From: Alligator mississippiensis
Taxonomy: Eukaryota > Chordata > Crocodylia > Alligatoridae
Length of the DNA: 64,000 nucleotides
Assembly: GCF_030867095.1 (NCBI RefSeq)
Contig: NC_081831.1
Span: forward strand, 63,688,716 to 63,752,715
Direction: 5' to 3'
This document shows positions 24,501 through 34,415 of this stretch, one piece after another (positions within the stretch are counted from its first letter, which is position 1; each line of letters starts with the position of its first letter). The translations under genes were made by a program, and so were the position numbers. Under the pieces are notes generated by a model. The model made no database searches. It was not told where the DNA came from and worked only from the letters and a program-made list of their open reading frames with translations.

Positions 24501-27500
24501 TTATTAAGTGATGTGACTACTACATTGCATGGTGGGGTAAGGAATTGTATAAGTAAGATTCTGTTTTAACTGCATCTTCAGATTGTTCCAAATCCTACGA
24601 GCATTTTTAAAGTGATTAGATCAGCAATTCCTTTAGCTTTTGTGAGTTTGTTCCACAGTCTCAGGCTGGCCTCCAAGAAAGCTACCTCCTGCACAGACAG
24701 ACTTTACCCTTGCAGTATAAACGTCCATTGCGCCTGAAGTAATCGAGTTGGCTGTGGTATTCATTCTCAAGCTGTAAGTGATCATTGAGGTACTCTGGGC
24801 TCAGAAATACCACCTTCAAGAAGAGGACTGAGACTTGGAAGTCTGTTCAGTGATGCCAGGATAGAGAGCAGACAATAGATCTTAGGCACTTGACAGCCCA
24901 AGTTGCTGAAGAGGCATGCTACAGTGTTCTGTACTAGTTACAATTTCCAAAGAGCTGATGGCTTCATGCCCAGGTATGTTGTATTGCTGCAATTCAGACA
25001 TCAAGTGACCTTCTTACCCTTGGATTTTGGGCAACTTTTATAAATGAATAGTAGACAGAGATGTAAGGACTGTCTTTAGCTTCAATAACTAGAATAACAA
25101 GTTGCCAAGTTGTCTTCTGTTTTATTCTCTTTGCAGGCTGTGAAAGATGAGAAAGCCAGTGTCCTAGTGCACTGCTCTGATGGATGGGATCGCACAGCTC
25201 AGGTCTGCTCACTGGCTAGCCTCTTTTTGGACCCATTTTATAGGACATGTAAAGGATTTATGGTAAGAACAGTAATGTTCCACATCTTAAAAATAAAATC
25301 AACTCTGACTAACTCATTCTTGTAGTTGTTTGGAATGTAAATAAACCCTAATTAAACACTTTAGAGTGCTTCTAGCAACTAACTTTAACAGATTCAATGA
25401 CCTATAGACATGGAGTTGTTTTCCTGTAAAGTTATAATCACTCTGAATAGCATTGGCACAACAGCTAGTACATGATTTGTAATTCCCAAGTCTCTGTATT
25501 CATGTATATCCTCTAATGAGCCATCTCAGCAAGCTGCTCGCAGGTATAGGATGTGAACATGACAAAGGCTTACCAAGAGGATGGGGAGGGAGCTTGTTTT
25601 TAAAACCTACTGTGTAGCAAATTATCTTGTCTGTAGAAGTTCATATTGGGTGACATGTATTTCTGTGCGGTGGGCCAGCATAAGTTTTGTGCATCACTGA
25701 AGCCCCATTTTAAAACACTCTGCACCTGGGTGAATTGTCCATTTTTTTTTTTTTTTTAAAGAAATGAGTTGCTTTTTTGTACTAAGTGTTCACTGTCAAA
25801 ATATAGCTTTGCATAGTTGGCTACATGTTGCTGCCTCCTAATAGGAGACCCATAGGGAAGCCACGGCTTTTGGCCCTTTAAGGGAAATTTAAACTCAAAA
25901 CGCAGCTACCACTCGCGCAGTGTTTGCTGCTGTTGGTCTGCTGGTTTTATACAGAGCTGGATTCTGCTATGATATTCTTTTTAACATTCTGTTGCAACCT
26001 GAGAATCAACAATGGCTTGCTTGGTGTATGGGGCATGACAAGTGTTGCAGTGACAAACAATGAGATGTGATCATATTGGAAGCAAATATACTGAGATATT
26101 TTGTATTCTTTTGTTAAGAATACAAAATATTTTGCAAATCTTAAGACAGTGCCAAGAATTAGATGAGTTTAACAAAAACCCTAAACCCCACAAAATATTA
26201 ACGTGAGCATTATAGCTTGCTTAACTGCCAAATAATACACGTTCTTTCTCTTGTTCTTTAAATCCCCAGATGATTGGTGACCTCTGGGCTCACTATACCG
26301 TATGTTCAGAGGTGTAGCAAGCTCCTTCAGTGCCCAAGGCAGGTGTAGGGGGTGGGGTAGAGATTATGCAGACCACTGTAGAAGAGGACAGAGTCTTACC
26401 TGTCCATGATCTCTGCTCTTATATGGTATGTTACTGCTGTAGCAGTGTGGTCTTCGGCTGCTGGCAGTGGGGGGCCAGACTCTGCACAGCAGCTGCAGCA
26501 GTTCCATGGTGCCCTGTTTACTCACCTTCCCCAGCCAGGCATGCCACTGGGTCCAGGACTGTGCCTGCTGTGGCAAAGGTTCCCCAGGAAGTGGAATGGG
26601 TGTCATTCCACTTGCCTCCAGATTCACTCCTGGGTGAGGGGCTGCTCCTACCTGGCTCGTAATGGCTAGGCAGAGCAGAGCTATTCTCATGGTAGCAAAG
26701 ATGCCTGGTGGGTTTGGGGGGCATTTGATAACCTGTCGAAGATGCCATCCCCCCTGACCTGCCTCCACCCTGGGGCTGCTGCCCCATTTGCAGCCCTGCA
26801 GATACACTACTGAATATATTCTAAAAAAGATGCCTTTTAGAGCTATGATAATCAATCAAGATTAAAGCATAGATTTGTTTATTCAGCGTCTCATTATATA
26901 GCTACTTGTGAAGGAAAATACTGCTCCCAGACATGTTCCCAGGTTTAATGCAGCTTTAATCAATCCAGATATTTTTATTTTAAGTAAACATAGACAGAAC
27001 CCATCCAGCATTTTTTAATGCTAATGAAAAATATGTGCAACCTATACCATGTAATACAAAAGAAAATGTAAAGAGTGTTCAGTTATTTTCTTTTTTTTAA
27101 TTCTCAGTTGTGATCTACTACTCTGTCTTTTCTAATGGAAGAAGTTGTGTTGCAGAATAAATGGATGCTTTCAGCATGTATCTCAAGAGAAAAATGTTGA
27201 GGCTGTTTGGGTCTGGAATGGGTTTGTTTGGGTATTATGGGTCTGTAATATGCTTATCACAATTAATAGAGCAAAAGCACTCTCAGTATGACAGAACAAA
27301 AGATCTTAAAGAAATGCTAATCCAATTTGGAATAAATTTGTATCCCCATGGAAGTCTAATACTGTTGGTGAATTACTCCCAACCCATAAATCAAATAGCT
27401 AATAAATAGGCAGTGCATGACAGATAATACCTACCAATGTAAGCTATGAGAACTGTTAATATAATGCGTTTCATTTTTTCCAAGCAATTTAATTATTTTC

Positions 27501-30500
27501 TTTTGCTTTCTTTTTCTGAACGGAAGGTTCTAATAGAAAAGGATTGGATTACAGTGGGCCATAAGTTCTCACACAGGTAAAAGCAGATGACATTTTGGTT
27601 ACTAATAAGGAGAAGGTTTGAAGGCAGATTGTAGCTTTCATGTGTTTAGAGTGATATTAAGTATGAAATATTAAGGTTTTAAGCAGATGTTTTGCCTGTT
27701 GTATGCATAACTGTTTGCCTTGTATACCGATAGGAGTTAAGAAAAAACCCAAACAAATGTTTTCGAAGTATTTACATACAATGTGGAAAACATTCATTTC
27801 AACCCATAAGATAAGTATTAAACAAACTATGCTCAGCGCAGAAGGATCATCAAGTAGAGAGAATAACATTTTCAGTACATTTATGGAATGCAAGTCAAAT
27901 TGGTTGTTTCATTAACAAGTGCAGAGCACAGAGGCTTACTGGAACCAAACTAATAATAGGAGGAAATGGTCCAAATTGTTTTATAATAGTAAATGGTGGC
28001 AAACTGGGGCTCTGTACTGAGTTGAATTTTATTTCCTAATGATAACTTTAGTGTGCAAATAACTCCTGTTTAATCTTGAAGTCAGTCAGCCTTTTTTCTT
28101 AGAAACCACACTCTGGAAATAAAACCCATGTAGTGATCCTCATAATGTTTTCTTCCTTCAGTGATCCAAGGATGAACTTTAGCCCAAACAACCTAATTCT
28201 AAAGTCATTATTTCAGCTTCAGAAAGGACCATTTTCACCCTTGTTTTTTGCCTTGAAGGCCAAAAAAGTAAATGTGTTTTTCCCAATGTAAAGAAAAAGC
28301 TGTTCAAAACTTTGGTAAGCTCTTATTAAAGACTGACTTTACACCACTGCCTACGGAAATAGTTTTTCTAGTAGTGGCCTGTGCCTAATACTTCTGAGGA
28401 AGGTTTATCTGTCCCTTGTAATTTGTCCATCTTGTCTACAGGAGCAAAACCAATCTGCCTTGTAGTGTAGTTGAAATGGCAGGTGTGTTGGCTGGGATTG
28501 TGTCCTCTGGATCAGCTTTTTATTTTGTTAAGGAACCTTGTTGCTCTCCTTTTACTTAAGGAAAAAATAGTACTGAGCAATTCAGGTGCTCTGAGCAAGT
28601 CTGCAATGTCACAGTAAGTGGGATATAGTGGTCTCCGGCATGTGGGACTTTGATGCTGCCCTAACAGGCCCAGCTGGCCAAAGGTACTGTTCACGTAGGA
28701 TTTGTGCTAAGATTTGATCAATATAAGCAATATGTCTTGAGGAACCACATTTCCTGTAGGGTAAATAACTATTTTTACTATCTTATAGTTTCATAGTTTG
28801 TAGGGTCCGAAGGGATCTTGACAGATCATCAAGTCCGACCCCCTGCAGGAAAGAGCACTGGTCAAACGACCCCAGCAAGGTGTTCATCTAGCCTCCTCTT
28901 AAAGACCCCCAGGGTAGGAGTCAGCACTACTTCTCTTGGAAGTTGGTTCCAGATCCTAGCCGCCCTGACTGTGAAGTAGCACCTCCTGATGTCTAGTCTG
29001 AATCTACCCTCTGCCAGCTTGTGACCATTATTTTTAGTCACTCCTGGTAGAGCTCGGGGGAACAGGGACTCCCCCAATGCCTGCTGGTCCCCTCTGACTA
29101 GTTTGTAACAGGCCACTAGATCCCCCCTCAGCCTTCACTTGTGGAGGCTGAACAGGTTCAGGTCCCTCAGCCTCTCCTCGTAGGGCCTGCCCTGCTGACC
29201 CCTGATCATGCGGGTGGCCCTCCTCTGGACCCTCTCAATGCTGTCCACATCTCTCCTGAAGGGCGGCATCCAGAACTGGACGCAGTACTCCAGCTGTGGC
29301 CTGACCAGTGCCTCATAGAGGGGGAGGATCACCTCCTTGGGCCTGCTCGAGATGCATCTGTGGATGCATGACAAGGTGCAGTTGGCCTTCCTGACTGTGT
29401 CCCCACACTGTCGGCCCATGTTCATTTTGGCATCAGCAATGATTCCAAGATCCTTTTCTGCCTCTGCACTGACGAGAAGGGAGTTCTTCAGCCTGTAGGT
29501 ATGCTGCTAGTTCTTCCTCCCCAGGTGCAGCACCTTGCACTTGTCAGTGTTGAAACCCATCCTGTTCTCATCCGCCCACCCCTGTAATCTGTCTAGGTCC
29601 TATTGCAGCCTATTCCTCCCTTCTAGCGTGCTCACATCCCCCCACATGTTGGTGTTTTCGGCAAATTTGAACAGGGTGCTTTTTACCCCCTCGTCCAAGT
29701 CACTGATGAAGATGTTGAACAGCGTGGGTCTGAGGACTGAGCCCTGGGGGACCCCACTGCCCACATCCCTCCCGCAATGACCTCTGCTAATTCCCTCAGC
29801 ACTCTGGGGTGGAGGTCGTTAGGACCAGCTGATTTAAATACGTCCAGTCCCTCCAGAAGTTCCCTGACTAGATCCTCACTAACCCTAGGCCTGGATGCGC
29901 CTCCCCTAGGGCCTGAGGGGGTCCCAGCAGATGGACTGATCTGGTCCCTGCTCAGGAAAATGGAAGCAAAGAAATCGTTAAATAGGTTAGCCTTGTCATC
30001 TGGTACGACAACCGGATTTCCTAGTGTGTCTTGCAGAGGCCCCATGTTACCGGGTACCTTCTTTTTGCCCTCTATATATTTAAAAAAGGACTTCTTGTCC
30101 TTAATCTGGGTAGCTAGTCCCAGTTCTATCTCCTCCTTGGCCTTCCTGACGGCCCCCCTGCAGCCCCGAGCAACCGAGGTATAGTCCTCCCTGGTGATGG
30201 CCCCTCCCTTCCGTTGGGTGTACGCCTCCCTTTTAGCTAGGAGATGTTCCCATATGCCTTTGGTGAGCCGTGGGCGCTTTTGTGCCCTCTTGCCCCCTTT
30301 GACCCTTGTTGGGATTACCTCCCTTTGGGCATGGAGTATCGTCTCCTTAAGAAACGACCACTCTTCTTGGACACCCGACTCCCCTCCCCTCCGGGACCTC
30401 AGTACTTCCCCAACTATTCTTCTCGTTCTATTCTTACCTCGTTGAAATCCGCCCTCCTGAAGTCCAGGGATGCTGCTTTGCTGCAGGCTTTTGCCACCTT

Positions 30501-33500
30501 GCGCTGGATGGTGAATTCCAGCAGGCAATGATCGCTGTCACCCAGGTGGTCGAGCACCCGCAGCCCCCTCACAAGGTCGTCACCTGTGGCCAGCACCAGA
30601 TCCAACTAGACATCTCCCCTGGTGGGGCTGTGCACCTCCTGGGTTAGATGGAGGTCCTGTATCTCGGCTAGGAACCTATGTGAGCGGTCAGACCTGGCTG
30701 ACTGCTCTTCCCAGCAGATGTCTGGAAAGTTCATGTCACATGATGACCACGTCTTTTGACCTAACTACCTCCGTGAGCTGACTTAAGAATTCCTGGTCCA
30801 GCTCTTCCCCTTGGTTGGGTGGTCCGCAGTAGACCCCCCACCGTTAAGTCCCTTTCCCCTCGACTCCCTTGTATTCTAACCCAGAGCACTTCAGTGTGCC
30901 CCTCATCCGACCTTGTGCTACTAGATGAGGATGTATTCCTCCTTGATGTAGAGCGCTACACCCCCACCTTTCCTCCTTGTCCTGTCCCTCCTATACTACC
31001 TATAGCCCTTGATATTCACCGCCCAGTCGTGCATTGGGTCCCACCATGTTTCTGTGAGCCCCACTATGTCTGGCTTGGTGTCAGCTAGCAGGAGGTTAAG
31101 TTCCCCAATCTGTAGAATTGTCTTTTGGTTATGACAAAAGTGTAAAGCAGTCTACCTTAAAATCATTTGATAGTTTTTTTAAAAAATATTATTATTTATT
31201 ATTAATGGTGGTGATGGTGTTGCTGTTTTTGCTGACTGTTTGTAGGATGCAGCCTCGTAGCTTTTTTTCTAACTCTTTTCAGGTGTGGCCATCTGGATGG
31301 TGACCCCAAAGAAGTATCCCCTGTTTTCACTCAGTTCATTGAATGTGTCTGGCAACTCATGCAACAGTTTCCCTGTGCATTTGAATTTAATGAGCGTTAC
31401 CTTCTTGAAATCCATGACCACATCTACTCCTGCCAGTTTGGGAACTTTCTTGGGACCTGTCATAAGGAGCGTGAGGATCTGAAGTGAGTTAGCAGTTTAT
31501 GGAGCAACAGTCTGTAGGCCTCTTTGTGCTTTGTTAAAACTGAATTGGAAAGATAACTACAGGTTGAGGGAAACATTCTCTTGATATCTCATGTGTTTTG
31601 CAGTGTAAAAAAAAGATGTACATGCATGCACAAGAAAACAAGGAAATATTCTCAAACGTAGGAGGAAAGTGTCTCCAAAATTCTCATGTTTTAAAAGAGC
31701 GTCTGCTTAGGATTTGAAGTTGTCAATTTTAGATTTTACCTTGTCTAAATTATGACTCCCTGGGGATTGCAGTATTATTTGTTTGTAAAGTTAATGAAAG
31801 GAACTTTGGAAATGGATAATTCTCTTACCCAGTCCTACCAAGTCTTGCATAGGGTAATTTAGAATTATGCTACTACACTATTTAACTTTTTAAGTGATTT
31901 TTCTGATTGACAGAATCTTTGAGAAGACCCATTCCCTGTGGCCATTCCTCTTACAGAAGAAGCAAGAGTTCAGGAATCCTCTCTATAAGGGATTTACAGT
32001 TTACAAAGAGCTTCAGCCAAACACACTACCTTTCAGTTTCCAGTAAGTAACTGGAGGATGGAAGAATCGGGGATCACTCTTGTATGGGTGTAGAGATGGG
32101 CATCTCCCTTGTATGCCCTTTATCCTGTTTGAGATGCTTTTTACCAATAAGTGCCTCATGCCTCAACTGTTAAATGAAGCTAAGGATTGATAGGTAGATA
32201 TGAAATAAGTACAAGCATTGTTTTAAAACTATTTGTTATCAATCAAGCTTCTTAGTGTTATAGAAAAATGGGAATTAAAATATGCAAATTGACTCCCCCA
32301 AATTTCTTGTCATGTTAAGTTTTGACAATAATACTAGAGAGAGAGAGAGAAGTAATTGTTAAATATAATGCTCCCTCCTCCCTCTCCCCCCACCCTTTTT
32401 AAATTGGGGGTATGCATATCTTAAGCTAGACTAATACATGCTTTTATGAGTGGCATTCATGCTTATGAGCATGAAGTGGTAGCAGTTAGAGTTGAAATAA
32501 TTGTCACAACTAATGGACTTCTTTATACTGTTTTGTATTTGCTTTCTTAGGGCACTCCACTTGGACTAGTCTATTTCATTTTAGGTTTATCAGTCACAAG
32601 TGCTTAATACTGTTTGAGATCCATGGATGAAAAATGTGTTTTTAAGCATTAAGTAAAATACTTTGCAGTTCAAAGTACTTTACAACAGAGGGTACAGGCA
32701 GGAAAATATAAGACTTGCAGATTAAGTGAAATTGTAAGAGCTCACAGTAAAAATCAGCTAAAGAACAAATGTGACTGGTTTCATCTGTGCCATATTTGGC
32801 ACAGGGCAGGAATATTTAAATCCTTGATTTTTTTCACTGAATTCTTAAATTTATGGAAACCTGTCTGTTACTAAAACGTTTTATAAAACCTCAGTTGTGG
32901 ACTTCAATCTGGAGCTTTAACTAGTTGAAAATCTTTTCTCTTCATTTGAAGAATATATTGACTCTTGTTTGTTTGTTTTTATCCTGTTCAGCAGGTCTTC
33001 TAATTTTCTTTCTCTTGTTCTCGAGGTTCTGGTGTGGCATGTATAACCGCTTCGACAAAGGGATGCATCCAAAGCAATCTGTGTTAGACCAACTCCTCAG
33101 TTGTGTGAGCCAGAAGATGAAACTGGAAGACAATGCAACAGAGCTGGAAAATGTAAGTTCTGCAGGTGATAACAAAAAAGTAAAAAAAAAAAAAAAAGCC
33201 GTGATGTCTCATTAAATGTTCCTGAGATAGAAAGGAGAATCTTGAGAGGAGGAGTTGTTTCAGGAAGAAAACTGAATTCTCCCTCTCCCTCCTGGGGTTG
33301 ACCCAAAACGTTTAAATTTTTCTCACATAAACACCGTGCCAAAGAACAGTTATTCACACAGCTCTAATATTTGGGTAATTAGTTTACTTTGGCATATATT
33401 TGGTTCCTTGAGAGCTGTTAGAAAGACTACGTCTTGGTGCAGGGTCAAAAGAGTACATGAGTATTATAAATGGGGTGGGGTGAGCCTGTGTTGTCCAGAG

Positions 33501-34415
33501 GCTTCTGTTTAACAACAGACTTGATATATGTTGGTGAGACTATACGGGGGAAGCCAGAATTGCTAATACTCATGCACTAAATGAGTACCAAGTATTTGCA
33601 ACTCAAGGGTAGCTAATTGATCTCTTCCAACCAGTAGTGCTGAAAGGAAATTTTCAGTGTAAAATGTTTGTTTGTAATTTAATCAACTTCCCCAGAGATG
33701 GGGAGAAAGACCTATAGCACAACTTAAAGGATGTAGATCTGTTGTTTGGCTTTTAAGAATTGTAGTTTCTCCTTTTCTCTCCCATCTCTCAAAAAGAGCA
33801 GTTGTGGATTTTCATTGCAATTGGACAAGTTTCTGCTTATGATTTCTTTTTGTATAACTACAACTGGGCATCTAAAAATAGACTGGTGAAAAGGACTATT
33901 AAGTCCTTTGCTAGTGTGGCCTGAACTCTGGAAATTGGAGCTTTGTTTCACTAAACACATTTTTAAGAGGAAAAGTTGCCGATATTTGTTTATAAATGTT
34001 GGGTGCGGATTATGCAGTGCTGTGCTCAAGATACTAGCACAAGGCCATTTATACCAGGACCTTATCATTAGGAGGCCTTATCTTTTTGTTCGTCATTTTC
34101 TCTGATTCCTTTCTCTTGCTACAGAAGCTGCCATTCTTAGATGGTCCCTTGCCAAATGAAGCATGTTCCTTATCTAAAATTGTGAATGCTACAGTTGAAT
34201 CTTCAAAAACACCAATGCTCAATACTCCCCAGGATTATGAAGGTGAACCACCAGCTCTATTGACCAATGGTACCACAGTTGGGGAACTTGATGTCACATC
34301 CCAGGTGGACCAAAAGAACAAAGAAAATCTTGCTCATCACCAGGACCTTTCTGGCCTCAGTAACACTGCTGGGGTTATAGATTCGGAAACTGAGGAGAAG
34401 CTGCAGCCCCAGTGA
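6227..34415 (+). CDS. MTMR8: Myotubularin-related protein 8, 14 coding exons
   Basis: Phosphoinositide 3-phosphatase of the myotubularin family; relatives remove the 3-phosphate of PI3P and PI(3,5)P2 on endosomal and autophagic membranes, and MTMR8 is known to pair with the inactive MTMR9. Coding exons, all with GT-AG borders: 6227-6250, 8416-8538, 9457-9619, 12674-12831, 14393-14521, 15739-15873, 18305-18437, 20982-21091, 25137-25262, 27527-27576, 31283-31483, 31914-32042, 33026-33152, 34125-34415. They join to 1899 nt, 632 residues plus stop. PH-GRAM domain is about residues 1-105, the phosphatase domain about 150-500. Exon 9 carries the catalytic loop [10 protein letters not shown] (Cys338, Arg344), so it should be active. 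A short coiled coil follows at about 513-540. The start ATG (ACC before, G after) gives [14 protein letters not shown], matching the MTMR6/7/8 N terminus; DRY, KPANG and the exon 12-13 text match MTMR8 best among the three. Human MTMR8 is about 704 residues, so the C-terminal tail is shorter here. The acceptor of exon 10 (CGGAAG) is weak. Confidence 0.5.
6580..6746. mobile_element. Palindromic MITE-like element in MTMR8 intron 1
   Basis: Arms 6611-6662 and 6664-6715 are reverse complements around a single central base (6663), with about 46 of 52 positions pairing and no gaps; weaker similarity continues outward to about 6580 and 6746. Such fold-back shape is typical of small DNA transposon derivatives. 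No family is assigned and no target duplication is clear. Confidence 0.5.
6747..8415 (+). other. MTMR8 intron 1, rest
   Basis: No further exon or named repeat. A diverged fold-back piece around 7435-7570 (CAAAACATTCGAAAGATCAA to GGTTGAAAAGTTTGACCAGC) may be an old MITE; support is weak. Confidence 0.5.
8690..8800 (-). repeat. MIR SINE fragment, antisense
   Basis: AGAGGTAAAGTGACTCGATCA followed by AAGGTCACAAAGTGAGTCGG is the complement of the MIR central domain. Old copy in MTMR8 intron 2. Confidence 0.5.
9620..11849 (+). other. MTMR8 intron 3, left part
   Basis: No exon, RNA gene or named repeat recognised. A polyT run lies near 10632-10646. Confidence 0.5.
11850..11977 (+). repeat. Copy 1 of a repeat shared with intron 6
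   Basis: From AAAGGAGGGAATTATTAGCC to AGGGATATGTAATCATGT this segment is closely matched by 17029-17104 plus 17463-17518. Either a dispersed repeat with two members here or a local duplication between introns 3 and 6. Family not recognised. Confidence 0.5.
12108..12379 (+). mobile_element. hAT MITE, same terminus family as 5385
   Basis: Starts CAGCAGTTCTCAGTCAGG and ends AAGGTTGAGAACCACTG, terminal inverted repeats of the CAGNGGTTCTCA type. About 270 bp, noncoding. I could not find a convincing 8-bp target duplication (flanks TTGTAAAG and AGTATGAT), so flanks have drifted or one end is off by some bases. Lies in MTMR8 intron 3. Confidence 0.5.
12832..14392 (+). other. MTMR8 intron 4
   Basis: Apart from the short tandem pair, nothing recognised. 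An ORF continues 100 bases past exon 4 as simple read-through and is not a gene. Confidence 0.5.
13066..13127 (+). repeat. 31-bp tandem pair
   Basis: CTAGAGAAGCCTCAAACCAC (from 13066) recurs with one change at 13097, each followed by TTCT and a CAGTCC-like end. Two units only, in MTMR8 intron 4. Confidence 0.5.
15874..17028 (+). other. MTMR8 intron 6, left part with GC-rich repeat interior
   Basis: 16380-16730 is GC-rich, repetitive-looking DNA like the interior of crocodilian nonautonomous hAT elements; ends not identified. The rest is featureless. The ORFs in it have no domains. Confidence 0.5.
17029..17518 (+). repeat. Copy 2 of the intron 3 repeat, split by CR1
   Basis: 17029-17104 and 17463-17518 together match 11850-11977. 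The break falls inside the text AGAATTCAGTTATCT of copy 1; ATTCA is present on both sides of the insert, consistent with a short target duplication. Confidence 0.5.
17103..17462 (-). mobile_element. CR1 LINE 3' end, inserted into a repeat
   Basis: On the minus strand encodes the CR1 ORF2 C terminus ([20 protein letters not shown] at about 17200-17350, ending [11 protein letters not shown]) and on the plus strand begins with TAGATTCATAGATGCTAAGG, the complement of the CR1 3' tail. 5' truncated near 17460. Few breaks, so moderately young. Confidence 0.5.
17519..18304 (+). other. MTMR8 intron 6, right part
   Basis: No exon or named repeat recognised before exon 7. Confidence 0.5.
19319..20172 (+). 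mobile_element. Nonautonomous hAT-like element in MTMR8 intron 7
   Basis: 854 bp with inverted ends CATAGGTGCTAAGTAC and, from the other side, CATAGGCACTTACTTA. Flanked by AGGCAAAG (19311-19318) and AGTCAAAG (20173-20180), an 8-bp target duplication with one mismatch. The interior is GC-rich and noncoding. Lack of the CAG terminus makes the superfamily call likely but not certain. Confidence 0.5.
20181..20981 (+). other. MTMR8 intron 7, right part
   Basis: Nothing recognised; no exon or repeat family that I can support. Confidence 0.5.
21436..21741 (+). mobile_element. ATTCGG-rich transposon end
   Basis: Starts near CTAGGTCTGTGTGAATAGGG and continues with many GATTCGG/CCGAATC units that can fold back (21470-21590), then a GC-rich stretch and an AAAT microsatellite (21716-21742). 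This looks like the terminus of a nonautonomous DNA transposon; its partner may be the end at 23500, or two elements may be joined. Confidence 0.5.
21744..22527 (+). repeat. Two diverged 350-430 bp direct repeats
   Basis: Unit A (about 21744-22165) and unit B (about 22183-22527) share the same order of landmarks: AAAA then CTGGCACTCACC/CTGCACTTACTGG, TGCTTGGCATC, GCAGCTGCCC, TGGGGCTGAGTG, and GGCGGAGCTCTGCCA/GGCGGAGCTCTACCA. Unit B holds a 25-C run. Noncoding interior of a transposon; ORFs are GC artefacts. Confidence 0.5.
22239..22263 (+). repeat. Run of 25 consecutive C
   Basis: Uninterrupted C tract inside unit B of the direct repeats in MTMR8 intron 8. The length is what the sequence shows but such tracts are often miscounted in assemblies. 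Confidence 0.5.
22530..23238. repeat. Imperfect 0.7-kb palindrome in MTMR8 intron 8
   Basis: Left arm 22530-22880 and right arm 22890-23238 are reverse complements with scattered changes and small gaps: CTCATCCAG (22532) pairs with CTGGATGAG (23228), CAGCCTCTTCCT (22687) with AGGAAGAGGCTG (23069), GGAATTTTGGGGTG (about 22787) with its complement near 22982, and CTCAGGAGCC (22867) with GGCTCCTGAG (22919). Noncoding, GC-rich. Confidence 0.5.
23400..23500 (+). mobile_element. DNA transposon end, TATCGGTGCACCCCTAG
   Basis: GGCTATTTGTATCAGCCAAG and related TTGGCTATTGG units fold back on each other and end in TATCGGTGCACCCCTAG (about 23483-23499), a terminus I associate with small crocodilian hAT-like elements. 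It may close the block that opens at 21436. Confidence 0.5.
23655..24285 (+). mobile_element. DNA transposon with TTACT(T/C)(G/A)AAT ends
   Basis: The left end, TACTTACTTGAATGTAAGAC, and the right end, read from the other strand as TATTTACTCAAATATAGGAC, form diverged terminal inverted repeats of about 20 bp. The interior is GC-rich and noncoding. I cannot name the superfamily and see no certain target duplication. Confidence 0.5.
24286..25136 (+). other. MTMR8 intron 8, right part
   Basis: About 24600-25010 has the look of an old interspersed repeat (a text ending GTATTGCTGCAATTCAGACA), weakly LINE-like, unassigned. No exon before 25137. Confidence 0.5.
26307..26813 (+). mobile_element. Possible nonautonomous hAT element in MTMR8 intron 9
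   Basis: Ends CAGAGGTGTAGCAAGC and, from the other side, CAGTAGTGTATCTGCAGG resemble a hAT inverted terminus. Flanks CGTATGTT (26299-26306) and AATATATT (26814-26821) agree at only 5 of 8 bases. GC-rich noncoding interior. Moderate to low support. Confidence 0.5.
26822..27526 (+). other. MTMR8 intron 9, right part
   Basis: Nothing recognised; AT-rich. Small ORFs have no domain. Confidence 0.5.
27577..28784 (+). other. MTMR8 intron 10, left part
   Basis: No exon or named repeat recognised before the CR1 copy. Confidence 0.5.
28785..31112 (-). mobile_element. CR1 LINE, endonuclease to 3' end, with internal RT deletion
   Basis: The plus strand begins with the complement of a CR1 3' tail (TTTCATAGTTTGTAGGGTCC). 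Reading the minus strand from 31112 leftward: endonuclease pieces with the GDSDH motif (about 30530), an RT N-terminal part at 29683-30528 ([30 protein letters not shown]), then directly the GSxxAQ/LFNIF region, so the RT core between LREL and GVPQGS is deleted by several hundred bases. The catalytic FADD reads FAEN near 29660. Thumb and C-terminal blocks follow at 29135-29425 and 28862-29116. Dead element in MTMR8 intron 10; 5' truncated. Confidence 0.5.
31170..31215. repeat. TTA-rich microsatellite
   Basis: AATATTATTATTTATTATTA with a flanking T run, shortly upstream of MTMR8 exon 11. Imperfect. Confidence 0.5.
32043..33025 (+). other. MTMR8 intron 12
   Basis: A short GA run (32335-32350); otherwise nothing recognised. 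The read-through ORF into exon 13 starts in the intron and is not a separate gene. Confidence 0.5.
33153..34124 (+). other. MTMR8 intron 13
   Basis: PolyA run at about 33182-33197. No exon or named repeat recognised. Confidence 0.5.

Noticed and set aside
29683-30528. 281-residue minus-strand ORF as a host gene
   Set aside because: Its content ([19 protein letters not shown]) is CR1 reverse transcriptase, so it is transposon-derived, not a host gene.
29535-30531. Plus-strand ORFs opposite the CR1 copies
   Set aside because: They are shadows of the minus-strand CR1 ORF.
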